Shown here: positions 25,498-33,404 of the stretch, piece by piece | How the letters are laid out: each line of letters opens with the position of its first letter | Numbering within the stretch: the stretch's first letter is position 1 | Made by a program: the position numbers and the translations under genes | Source: an uncultured Anaerolineaceae bacterium | GTDB taxonomy: Bacteria > Chloroflexota > Anaerolineae > Promineifilales > Promineifilaceae | Length of the DNA stretch: 34,546 nucleotides | Assembly: GCA_937967805.1 (NCBI GenBank) | Contig: CALBTC010000224.1 | Coordinates: 1 to 34,546, forward strand | Direction of reading: 5' to 3' | Notes under the pieces: model-generated | What the model was told of the DNA's origin: nothing | Database searches by the model: none | Seen by the model: the letters and a program-made list of their open reading frames with translations, nothing else

Positions 25498-26739
25498 TTA
25501 ATCCATAAATTGTGTCAGTAAACGTTCTACATTTTTCTCGACTGAAAATGATTCGATAACGGTTTGGCGGCCGCGTTGGCCTAGCTGGCGACGGCCGTTC
25601 CCATCCTCCAACAATTTTGCCAAAGCCTGGGCCAATGCCGTGTCATCGGCCGGCGGCACCAACAGGCCGTTCACGCCATCCGCAACCACCTCGGGAATGC
25701 CGGAGTGGCGCGTGGACACGACGGGCAGTTCCATGGCCATCGCCTCCAAAATCACGTTGGGGATACCGTCCCGGTCGCCATCCTGGCCAGTGACGCAGGG
25801 CAGCACGAAAATGTCCGCCTCTTTGTACTTGTTGATGACGTCCTGGTGCGGCAGCGCCCCGCATAGTTCCACCGTTTCACCCAAGCCAAGCTGCTGAATC
25901 TGGCGAGTGAGCGCCTGCCGGTCCGGCCCTTCGCCCACGATGCGACATTGAAAGTCGTATCCCTGGTCTTTCAAAAGGCGGCAGGCACGGAGCAGATGAG
26001 CAAACCCTTTCTTTTCTTTGAGCTGACCGACAGCGAGTAACAGTGGCGGTTTGAAGGCTCGTCTCTGCTCCGGCGGCTGGTATTGATCAATGTCTAAACC
26101 GTGATAAATGCAGTGCAGCTTCTTCCCCACACCGTTGCCGTTCAGGCTGGCCAGGTGCGTTTCGTTGTACCGGGTGCAGGTGGCCACAAATTTCGCTTCG
26201 GCCATTTTCTCCGGCAGCAAAACCGGATCGACGTAAATGTCGTTGGCGTGGGCGGTGACACTGTACGGCCGATTCAACAGGCGGCTCATGACGATGGCCG
26301 CCGTGGCCGCCCGGTCCACAAAGTGGGCATGGAGATGGTGCCCCGGCTGACGGCGCAGCAAAAAGGCGGCGTACACGCCGGTGCCAACGTGCAGGATCGT
26401 TTTAAGACGCGCCTTAAAGTCAGGATGCGGCCGGGTGAGCAGGTAGAAAAGGATGCGCCAGGTGGTGAACGACCGTAACACCCCAGCCCACAAAAAAGCA
26501 GCGACCAGTTTAACCGGCGAAACGGGCAGCAAATAAAGCACGTCCTTTGCCAGCGTCTCCTGCTCCGGCGAAAGCGGCCGTTTCGGACGACGGATCGACA
26601 CCACCTGCACCGGCACGCCCCGCTGCCGCAGCAGCCTGATCTCACGATCGATGAAGGTCGTCGTGAGCAGCGGATAGGTACCAATGAGGTAGGTCAGTTT
26701 GAAGTTGCGTGTGCTGCTTTTACCCAATTCTGCACGCAT
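25498..26739 (-). CDS. Glycosyltransferase family 4
   Basis: This 413-residue GT4 enzyme has TYLIGTYPLLTTTFIDREI at the start, HLHAHFVDRAATAAI and YSVTAHANDIYV in the acceptor domain, and the classical donor-domain signature: LLAVGQLKEKKGFAHLLRA, RIVGEGPDR, VELCGALPHQDV, then PNVILEAMAMELPVVSTRHS with both Glu residues of EX7E. These enzymes use an NDP-sugar with retention of configuration. ATG at 26739 follows AAAGGAG by ten bases; a TTG one codon earlier is also possible. It is coupled to the next glycosyltransferase gene, two bases downstream. Confidence 0.9.
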   Translation of the reverse strand: MRAELGKSSTRNFKLTYLIGTYPLLTTTFIDREIRLLRQRGVPVQVVSIRRPKRPLSPEQETLAKDVLYLLPVSPVKLVAAFLWAGVLRSFTTWRILFYLLTRPHPDFKARLKTILHVGTGVYAAFLLRRQPGHHLHAHFVDRAATAAIVMSRLLNRPYSVTAHANDIYVDPVLLPEKMAEAKFVATCTRYNETHLASLNGNGVGKKLHCIYHGLDIDQYQPPEQRRAFKPPLLLAVGQLKEKKGFAHLLRACRLLKDQGYDFQCRIVGEGPDRQALTRQIQQLGLGETVELCGALPHQDVINKYKEADIFVLPCVTGQDGDRDGIPNVILEAMAMELPVVSTRHSGIPEVVADGVNGLLVPPADDTALAQALAKLLEDGNGRRQLGQRGRQTVIESFSVEKNVERLLTQFMD

Positions 26740-26763
26740 CAATGTTGTACTCCTTTAGAAACA

Positions 26764-26875
26764 AACCGCGGAGAGCGTGGAGGGCGCAGAGTAAAGAAAG
26801 AGAATCTGCGTAATGGTTCGGCTGCGCTCAACATCGTTGAGCAGCTCACCGCCAGCCTGTGCAATCTGCGGATGA
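26764..26875. repeat. Intergenic CGCAGAG / AATCTGCG repeat, site 3
   Basis: CCGCGGAGAGCGTGGAGGGC then GCAGAG, a purine stretch and AATCTGCG fill 26766-26808, and CAATCTGCGGAT recurs at 26862-26873. The second part lies inside the 3' end of the beta-helix gene, so its last residues (SSADCT) are encoded by repeat sequence. A small hairpin (GCTCAAC, ATC, GTTGAGC at 26826-26842) stands between the parts. Confidence 0.5.
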
Positions 26876-28468
26876 TATATTTTCGGATGTTTCCTCCGTC
26901 TTGCTCACGGGCAAAGCGGCCTGGCTTGTGCCCGCACTGGCTGCCATTTTAAAAATCAGCGGCAGGTATTGGCGTTCGTCAAGGGTGATGGTGCCAAATT
27001 CAAAAGCCCCCATGTCGGCAACAACGCCGCGGTAGTTGCCGAGAATATCGTCTACTGGGGCAAAGGCGGGGTCTGCCTGGCCGATGGCGGGACTGGTGCT
27101 GGGGAGACGGCCGTATAAATCCACCAGCCGCTCAAACTCCTGCCGCACAGTGGTATTGCCACTGGTAAACTGCGTACCTTCCCAACGGGGTAAAATAACC
27201 CCCGACTGGTCCGTGTTTAGTTCAGGATCGGCTACCACGCGCCGGTCATCATCCGTTGGACTGATCGGATCGCCTGGTGGAATAGCGACACCCCCGTTCC
27301 AGTACAGGTTGTTGTCCAAGATCAGGTTATTGGTGATGCCGGCATCGCCACTGGCAAACTCATTGTCATCCCCGGAACTGCTGGCCCCCATCGTGCCTGT
27401 GGGGTCAGCCCAAATGTTGTTGTAAAAGGCGATGTTCTGGTTCAGCGGATTGGCCCCGGTGATGTTGATCCAGAGAGCATACGCTTCGGTTGGTAAATCG
27501 CCCACGATACTGTTGTTAGCAAAGGTCACATCCTTCGCCCCGCGCACGCCAAAGGCAGCGTTGGCCACGTTGTCAGAATTGCCGATCATTAGATTATTCA
27601 CCACCCACACCATTTCTGCCTCGTGGTACGATTTGCCATCATTGCCGATTTGCACAAATGTTTCTTCCTCACCTTCCCAATTGAGAAAAATGTTGCGCTG
27701 GATGGTGATTCGTTCGGCACCTTCCAGCCCATCGGCACCTTCGTTGCTGTCTTTCACGACGATGAAATGTTTGGTGTTGCTGTTATCAGTACGGCCGCTG
27801 CCGGCAAAGTCATTAAAAAAGATGTTGTCTTGAATGACAACGTCGGTGACGCTGTTCACATCCATATGCTGGTCCGAATCGCCCTGGTTATAAAAAATGT
27901 TATTTTCCACCGTCACAAACCGGGATCCATTATGGATTTTGAACAGATCGTTGTTGTAAGAATCGTGGAAAATGTTGTTACGGAAGGTTACATATTCTGA
28001 CCAGATGACATCATCACGGCGATCCATGATCACCACGTAATCCGTCGCACCAGGACCGGTATGGCGCAGCCGAAAGCCTTCAAAAATCATGTTGCGCACG
28101 CCGTCCAGTTCAATGACCAGCCCATTATTTTCCATAATGGCAAGATAAGGATTGGCTGCTTTAAAAGTCGTTGTCGTTGAAAATCGTCTTTCTAAACTGT
28201 TCCGGCCATTGTATGTGCCATCTTTGAACCAGACCGTGCAGTCGCTGTCCGGCACGTTTGCCGCGGCATATTCCATCGTGGCCCACGGTTCGTCAAAAGT
28301 GCCTGAATTGCCGTTGCTGCCATCGGGGGCAACCCAATATTCACACCCACCAGCGGGGGCAGCCGGTTGAATCCCATGTGTACCAGACCAAAAGACAAGG
28401 AGCAGCACCACCGCCAACAAGAGGCCCAGCCCGATGCTGTTATGCTTCGGTAAAAATTTGTTCACCAT
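26846..28468 (-). CDS. Secreted right-handed parallel beta-helix protein
   Basis: This 540-residue exported protein has a signal peptide or anchor (about 1-33), then YWVAPDGSNGNSGTFDEPWA, the usual opening of pectate-lyase-like and chondroitinase B-like beta-helix proteins. Repeating short strands (NMIFEGFRLRH, YVTFRNNIFH, FVTVENNIFYN, VVIQDNIFFN, ITIQRNIFLN, VTFANNSIVG, NIAFYNNIW) at about 22-residue steps build the helix. It may cleave or bind the polysaccharide made by this locus; no catalytic residues can be assigned. Near the C-terminus the motif YLPLIFK resembles a tail I associate with secreted Chloroflexota proteins. AGGAG precedes the ATG, and the gene start overlaps the end of the sulfurylase fusion gene by 29 bases. 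Confidence 0.83.
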   Translation of the reverse strand: MVNKFLPKHNSIGLGLLLAVVLLLVFWSGTHGIQPAAPAGGCEYWVAPDGSNGNSGTFDEPWATMEYAAANVPDSDCTVWFKDGTYNGRNSLERRFSTTTTFKAANPYLAIMENNGLVIELDGVRNMIFEGFRLRHTGPGATDYVVIMDRRDDVIWSEYVTFRNNIFHDSYNNDLFKIHNGSRFVTVENNIFYNQGDSDQHMDVNSVTDVVIQDNIFFNDFAGSGRTDNSNTKHFIVVKDSNEGADGLEGAERITIQRNIFLNWEGEEETFVQIGNDGKSYHEAEMVWVVNNLMIGNSDNVANAAFGVRGAKDVTFANNSIVGDLPTEAYALWINITGANPLNQNIAFYNNIWADPTGTMGASSSGDDNEFASGDAGITNNLILDNNLYWNGGVAIPPGDPISPTDDDRRVVADPELNTDQSGVILPRWEGTQFTSGNTTVRQEFERLVDLYGRLPSTSPAIGQADPAFAPVDDILGNYRGVVADMGAFEFGTITLDERQYLPLIFKMAASAGTSQAALPVSKTEETSENISSADCTGWR

Positions 28469-30701
28469 TCTTGACTGCTCCTAACAGAATATTGGCAATT
28501 TCGGGACGCATAAACCAGCCAGGTGGCTTTTGGCCACCCTGAATCATGCGCCTGGCTTCTGATCCGCTAATCGTTAACTTGTCATTGGCAACAGAGGCGT
28601 GGCTGCCATTCGGCATATGCACGTACTGTCGCTGCGACTGTGAGTAAAAAACTTCGCCAAATTTGACCGGCTTGATACCCAGTTCCGGGAATCGGTCAAA
28701 GATGCGATGGGACGCGTCAGGGGCGTAAAAGTTGCCCCCGCCGGTGTGATCGCGGCGTACCACAAAATGGCTGCACCCAAAATTTTGGCGACACAAGGCG
28801 GTAAACAGCGCCTCGCGCGGCCCGGCATAGCGGGAATAGGTGGAGAAGGTAGCAAACACGACGCGGTTGCGCGGATAAAAGCGTTCCAGCATTTTCTCGT
28901 AGCTTTGGATGATGTATGGCGGGTTAAAATCACCCGGCTTTTTCTGGCCGATGACCGGATGTACCAGCAGCCCATCGCAGTTTTCCTGTTCCATCGCCTG
29001 CATTTGAATGTATTCGTGGCCGCGATGGATGACGTTGCGTGTGTGGAAGCCCAGCACCCGTGACCAGCCGCGCTCGTCAAACAGGCGGCGCAGCTGTTTG
29101 GGCGTCAACTCGTACGCTTTGGTAGCCGAGTCGCGCCGCCGAATCAGGTCGATTTTGCCGCCCAGCAGAACGGGTTTCATTTGCCGGCTCAGGCGCACGC
29201 CGGGGTGGTCGCTGTTTGTGGTGCCGTAGAGGCTTACGGCCGTTTCCGCCGCATCAAATTCATACATCTCCTCCAAATACAGGAGGGCCATCACCTCACC
29301 CCGGTCATCAGTCAGTGCCACCGGGTTGCCAATGGTGAGCTTTGCGGCCGTCTCCCGGCTCACGTCCAGCACAATGGGGATGGGCCAGACGGTGCCGCTG
29401 GCCAGCCGCATTTCGGCCAAAACCGCATGAAAGTCTGCCTGACCCATAAACCCTTCCAGCGGGCTGTAAGTGCCAAAAGCAATCTGCTCCACCTCCATCT
29501 GCTTGTTCACGTCCAGCCCCACTTGAGGCATGGCCGCCAGCGCCGCTTCCTCCGGCGGCTGCTTGCACACCCGGCTCACCAGCCGGCCGCCATGCGGGGC
29601 AACTAGCGAAGATGAAATGTTGAAATCCAGCAGGTAATCCGACGCTTCCAGCGCTTTGATGAAGCCGTTTTGATGCCGTCTCAGCTGGTAGCCGTCCACC
29701 GTCAGCTCGGCGTGTTCGATCAGCTTGTTGAGCATGTTGATGCATTCCATGGGGTGTTTGCCGACGGCCGTTTCCGCCGAAAGCGTCAAGCCCACTGCCC
29801 CATCGACAATGGTGGTGATGACGTCATGCACTTCGGCGCGGGTGGGTTTGCGTTTTTCCACCATCGTTTCCAACAGGTTGGTGGCCACAAAAACGCCGGT
29901 GTCGTACCGTTTGGCCTTGTCGATGAGCACTTTTTGCGTGAACGGAATCTTCTCGATAGGAATCTCTTTGCTCAGGTCGCCACGGTCGATGAGGATGAAG
30001 TCTGACTTTTGAATGATTTCGTCGGCTTGCTCCAGGGCATCGACGCACTCAATTTTGGAGATGATTTTCATTTTGTTTTGGGCAGCGCGGCGGGCTTCAT
30101 CTACGGCCGTTCCTGACCGCACAAACGACACCGCCAGATACTCAATCCCCTCCTGCAAACCGAGGGCAATGGATTGAAAATCCTTTTCTGACAGGGCAGG
30201 CAAATCGAACCGCTTCTCCAGCACCGGATCAATCACCACCGCCTTGTTCTTGCCAATGTAGCCACCGGTGATCGCTTTGGTTGTCACTACTCCATCCGCT
30301 GCCTGGGACACATCGGTGACACGCAGGATAAGCGTGTCAAAATCTACGTGGATCAGATCCCCTTCTTCCAGTTGTTCAAACACCGACGGTGGTCGCAGGC
30401 ACAGCTCGCGCCTGTTACCCACGATTGGGTCTGCCCGCAAAATGATCTCGTCGTTCTCGTCAAACTGAATGACGTCCTGCTCTAAATCGCCGGTGCGCAC
30501 CTGCGATCCTTCGGTGTCGATGATGAAGGGGATGCCCACATTCTTTGCCATCTTGATGAAACGTTCCAGGTCTTGCAGGCTGGAGTGGGACATATTGATG
30601 CGCACAAAATCCACGCCTTTATCGGCAATTTTGCGCAGGTCGCCCTCCGTGGAGGTTGACGGTCCTAAGGTGGTGATGATTTTTACGGTTCGTTCGGTCA
30701 T
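28440..30701 (-). CDS. sat: Pyruvate kinase-ATP sulfurylase fusion protein
   Basis: This 753-residue fusion has a pyruvate kinase A/B-domain core at about 1-345, lacking the usual C-terminal allosteric domain. Key residues are R34, N36 and S38 (VRINMSH), D62-T63, K216 and E218 (ISKIE), D242 (RGDL), T274 and PTRAE. The loop DTKGPEIRT reads DTEGSQVRT here. Residues from about 365 to 750 are an ATP sulfurylase with its PUA-like domain, then FHTRNVIHRGH (551-562), YAGPREA (625-631) and RRDHTGGG (649-656). ATP sulfurylase makes APS and pyrophosphate from ATP and sulfate. The kinase half could regenerate ATP from phosphoenolpyruvate or act as a sensor. With two sulfotransferases nearby it probably feeds PAPS synthesis for glycan sulfation; no APS kinase is visible in the window. 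AAGGAG precedes the ATG. Confidence 0.9.
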   Translation of the reverse strand: MTERTVKIITTLGPSTSTEGDLRKIADKGVDFVRINMSHSSLQDLERFIKMAKNVGIPFIIDTEGSQVRTGDLEQDVIQFDENDEIILRADPIVGNRRELCLRPPSVFEQLEEGDLIHVDFDTLILRVTDVSQAADGVVTTKAITGGYIGKNKAVVIDPVLEKRFDLPALSEKDFQSIALGLQEGIEYLAVSFVRSGTAVDEARRAAQNKMKIISKIECVDALEQADEIIQKSDFILIDRGDLSKEIPIEKIPFTQKVLIDKAKRYDTGVFVATNLLETMVEKRKPTRAEVHDVITTIVDGAVGLTLSAETAVGKHPMECINMLNKLIEHAELTVDGYQLRRHQNGFIKALEASDYLLDFNISSSLVAPHGGRLVSRVCKQPPEEAALAAMPQVGLDVNKQMEVEQIAFGTYSPLEGFMGQADFHAVLAEMRLASGTVWPIPIVLDVSRETAAKLTIGNPVALTDDRGEVMALLYLEEMYEFDAAETAVSLYGTTNSDHPGVRLSRQMKPVLLGGKIDLIRRRDSATKAYELTPKQLRRLFDERGWSRVLGFHTRNVIHRGHEYIQMQAMEQENCDGLLVHPVIGQKKPGDFNPPYIIQSYEKMLERFYPRNRVVFATFSTYSRYAGPREALFTALCRQNFGCSHFVVRRDHTGGGNFYAPDASHRIFDRFPELGIKPVKFGEVFYSQSQRQYVHMPNGSHASVANDKLTISGSEARRMIQGGQKPPGWFMRPEIANILLGAVKNGEQIFTEA

Positions 30702-30724
30702 AGATTTTTGCTCCTTGCGTACAG

Positions 30725-30780
30725 ACCCTAAGGGTTTGCACCTGGATCATTCAACTTTTGAGAAACCAAACCCTTAGGGT
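30725..30780. repeat. Perfect 14-base inverted repeat around the WD40 stop codon
   Basis: ACCCTAAGGGTTTG (30725-30738) and CAAACCCTTAGGGT (30767-30780) are exact reverse complements around a 28-base loop. Each arm is itself nearly palindromic (ACCCTAAGGGT). The right arm contains the TAA of the WD40 gene, and the left arm is 24 bases before the fusion gene start. No T-run follows, so it may be an attenuator, an mRNA-processing site or a repeat element rather than a plain terminator. Confidence 0.6.
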
Positions 30781-32300
30781 TCAACTTCCCAGATGCGGAC
30801 GGTGTTGTCGTCGGAACTGGTGGCCAGAAAGTAACTGTCACCTGACCAATCCACCCCGCGCACATAATCGGTATGTCCGACCAGCGTGCGCCACGGCTGC
30901 CCACTGCCGGCATCCCAAATGATTATTGTGAAGTCGTCCGATCCGGATGCCAGAAAACGGCCGTCCGCCGACCAGCTCACACCGCGCACCAAATCTGTGT
31001 GTCCGCGGAATGTAAACAACAGCTTGCCGTCGGCGGCATTCCAAACACGCACCGTCTTGTCCGCAGACCCAGAGGCCAGGAAACGACCGTCAGGCGACCA
31101 GTCCACGCTGCGCACAGCGGCCGTATGCCCTCTGAAGGTATGCACCAGCTTCCCAGCCGCATCCCAGATACGCACCGTGCCATCATTAGAAGCAGAGGCG
31201 ACGAAGCGGCCATCCGGTGACCAAACCACACTGCGCACCGCCGCGTTGTGCCCCTTGATCGTGTGCAACAACTCGCCGCTGGCCGCATCCCAAACCAGGA
31301 CGGGGCTGTTTTTGTCAAAAATGAAGAATTGACCCTCGTTGACACCGGCGGCCAGGAAACGGCCGTCCGGTGACCAACTCACGCTCGTGATAGGCTGGCC
31401 CGTGCCGGCCAGCGTGTGCATTAGCTCGCCGCTGGCCGCATCCCACAGGCGCACCGTGCCGTCGTCGGCGCTGGAGGCAATCTGGCGGCCATCGGGGGAC
31501 CAACGGCCGTCGGTCACGTCATCGGTATGGCCCACCAGCGTTTGCACCAGTTCCCCAGCGGCCGTCCAGATGCGCAGCCGGTCATCGCCCAGGCTGCCCA
31601 AAAGGAAACGGCCGTCTGGTGACCAGGCCACCGTGCGCACGTTTTCAAAATAATGCTGGCCGATTGTGTGCAGCAGTTGGCCATCGGCTATGGACCACAG
31701 GCGCACGGTGTCATCGTCGGCGGTGGTGGCCAACTGTTGGCCGTTCGGCGACCAGGCGAAGCTGGTGATTGTGTCCGAGTGGCCGGTTAAGGTTTGTTGA
31801 ATAATCCCTGTAGCTACGTCCTGAATGGCAATGGTCTGTTCATCTTCAGCAGTGGTGGCCAGTAAACGGCCGTCTGGCGACTGGCTCTCAACGGCTGGCA
31901 TCATCTGCTCTGACGTCACTTCCTCCGATTGCAAAAGCTGCTCTTTGGCGACATTCCAAACGTGCATCTGGCTGTCGGCCGTGAGGGAAGTTAGCTGTTG
32001 GCCATTGGCCGACCAGGTGATCTGGCTGACGGGAGCGGTATGACGCAGGAAGTGACCGTCATCCAGCGAGTCCAACGGGTACAGCCAGACACCAATGTTG
32101 GCGGCCACGGCCAGCGTCTGCCCATCTGGGGCAAAGGCAGCCCCCGTGGGCAGCCCGCGCCCAATAAGCATCGTTTCCGACTCACCCACTACTGCCGGTG
32201 GAAAAGGGATTGACAATGCCTGCGTTGGGGTACTGCTGGTGCTTGTAATGAGGATGAGGCCGAGAACGGCCGTTACCACCAGCCACCGAATGTTCAACAA
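30774..32300 (-). CDS. Secreted WD40-repeat protein
   Basis: This 508-residue protein has a signal peptide or N-terminal anchor (about 1-29), then about 11 WD40 blades. Each ends in a variant of VRIWDAASG and most carry SPDGRFLASGS. WD40 propellers are binding scaffolds; no enzymatic domain is present. One blade has an insertion (GQFFIFDKNSPVLVWD). The start is TTG at 32300, with AGGAG seven bases upstream; a downstream ATG (codon 44) would remove the export signal. Five ACGGCCGT motifs in this gene all encode D-G-R, four of them at the same point of a blade. It lies between a sulfotransferase gene and the sulfurylase fusion gene. Its partner is unknown. Confidence 0.87.
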   Translation of the reverse strand: MLNIRWLVVTAVLGLILITSTSSTPTQALSIPFPPAVVGESETMLIGRGLPTGAAFAPDGQTLAVAANIGVWLYPLDSLDDGHFLRHTAPVSQITWSANGQQLTSLTADSQMHVWNVAKEQLLQSEEVTSEQMMPAVESQSPDGRLLATTAEDEQTIAIQDVATGIIQQTLTGHSDTITSFAWSPNGQQLATTADDDTVRLWSIADGQLLHTIGQHYFENVRTVAWSPDGRFLLGSLGDDRLRIWTAAGELVQTLVGHTDDVTDGRWSPDGRQIASSADDGTVRLWDAASGELMHTLAGTGQPITSVSWSPDGRFLAAGVNEGQFFIFDKNSPVLVWDAASGELLHTIKGHNAAVRSVVWSPDGRFVASASNDGTVRIWDAAGKLVHTFRGHTAAVRSVDWSPDGRFLASGSADKTVRVWNAADGKLLFTFRGHTDLVRGVSWSADGRFLASGSDDFTIIIWDAGSGQPWRTLVGHTDYVRGVDWSGDSYFLATSSDDNTVRIWEVEP

Positions 32301-32315
32301 CTCACTTCTCCTAAA

Positions 32316-33329
32316 TCAGATTGGTTCAATCTCGGAGATTGAACCAATCTCATAGTAATCATCGACGATGCGATGTTCACGCAAGGGTCTGCCCTTTAGT
32401 TCGCTGATCTTGTCCCACACCAGCCAGCGGGCCATGCGCGCCAAACCCGGCGGCAGGGCTGCCAGATACGCCAGCCGATCCTTAACCGATAGGCGGGTCG
32501 GCTCCAGCTTGTAATCAAATTCAGCCATCGTCCGCCGGCAAAAGGTTTGGATGAAGGCAATCTCCCACGAGGAAATCACCTCGCGGAAGCGCCCAATCGA
32601 GCGCGTGGAGATGACGCCTGGCTGCACCTTGCCAAAGGCGGTGTTCGCTCCTTTTTTGTGGTAGCGTGGCGCGCCGGACATCGTCAGCATCTCCTCTGTG
32701 TACGGTTCGCCGATAAAGTCACACACCTGGCGCAGCGTTTCTGTTGGGTGTTGAGCCAGCGTCTCGTAGCGCACGATGAGGACGCGGTTGGGATAGCGCG
32801 CTGCCGCCTGCCGGGCAATGCGCGCCGAAGCCAGCCATTTCACCGTGTCTACGCCGATCCGGCGGCTGGTAGCATTCAGCCGCTTCAGCACCGAGGCGTA
32901 CCGGTCACGCGGGTCGCGAATGATGTGGACCAGCCTGGCCTGGGGAAATTCGCTAAAAATCTGGTCGGCATATTCTTCGTTATGCAGCGATTTGTCGCCC
33001 CAGCGCGTTTTGCCATCCCGTTCGGCGTGGTGTTGGTGGATGAGGGCGAAGAGACGGCCGTAACTGGCCTCACCTTCGCCAAACTCACGACGAATGCGTT
33101 CCGGGTCCGGCTTCAGGTTGACGATTCGTTTGTAGGAGAGCATTGCTTTCAGACAGCGTTCAAAGTTCTCCGGCCGGCTCAGATCGCCAAACTGTCCGTA
33201 AAAGTAGCGCCACATGTCGCTGCGGCGCACCATCGACAGGTTCGGGTGCGTGGCCAGCAGGGCATACATCAACGTGGTGCCGCTGCGATTGGTGCCGCTG
33301 ACAAAAACCGGTTTTGGTTCACTCATCAT
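32316..33329 (-). CDS. Sulfotransferase (PAPS-dependent)
   Basis: This protein of about 337 residues has the 5'-phosphosulfate loop FVSGTNRSGTTLM near residues 9-21, the catalytic-region TRWGDKSLHN near 110, and the 3'-phosphate-binding motif IIRDPRDRYASVLKR near 136-150. It is of a different subgroup from the sulfotransferase at 18374. It probably sulfates the glycan of this locus. The frame opens with TTG at 33332; ATG at 33329 and 33326 follow GGGAG and are better. The last 11 codons (from EIGSISEIEPI to the stop) lie within the palindrome at 32318-32350, so the C-terminus seems to have been rewritten by a repeat element. Confidence 0.87.
   Translation of the reverse strand: MMSEPKPVFVSGTNRSGTTLMYALLATHPNLSMVRRSDMWRYFYGQFGDLSRPENFERCLKAMLSYKRIVNLKPDPERIRREFGEGEASYGRLFALIHQHHAERDGKTRWGDKSLHNEEYADQIFSEFPQARLVHIIRDPRDRYASVLKRLNATSRRIGVDTVKWLASARIARQAAARYPNRVLIVRYETLAQHPTETLRQVCDFIGEPYTEEMLTMSGAPRYHKKGANTAFGKVQPGVISTRSIGRFREVISSWEIAFIQTFCRRTMAEFDYKLEPTRLSVKDRLAYLAALPPGLARMARWLVWDKISELKGRPLREHRIVDDYYEIGSISEIEPI
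32318..32350. repeat. Perfect 33-base palindrome at the end of a sulfotransferase gene
   Basis: AGATTGGTTCAATCTC (32318-32333) and GAGATTGAACCAATCT (32335-32350) are exact reverse complements around a single G. The stop codon of the sulfotransferase gene (32316-32318) touches its left end. A diverged relative with 22 of 29 matching bases is at 99-127. As RNA it could form a very stable hairpin just before the WD40 gene start. Confidence 0.75.
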
Positions 33330-33348
33330 CAAACTCCCTTAAAAAAAT

Positions 33349-33400
33349 TTAACGCAGAGGCGCGGAGGCGCAGAGAAAAGAAAATTGCGAAATCTGCGGA
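33349..33400. repeat. Intergenic CGCAGAG / AATCTGCG repeat, site 4
   Basis: AACGCAGAGGCGCGGAGGCG then CAGAG, an A-rich stretch and AAATCTGCGG make up most of the 75-base gap between a glycosyltransferase and a sulfotransferase gene. This is the cleanest copy of the family also present at 22934, 24362 and 26764. Similar CGCAGAGG words recur between genes in many environmental bacterial genomes, as far as I recall. Confidence 0.6.
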
Positions 33401-33404
33401 TATT

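Noticed and set aside
30838..31800. Tandem DNA repeat or CRISPR-like array
   Set aside because: The periodic similarity is explained by WD40 blades in an intact reading frame.
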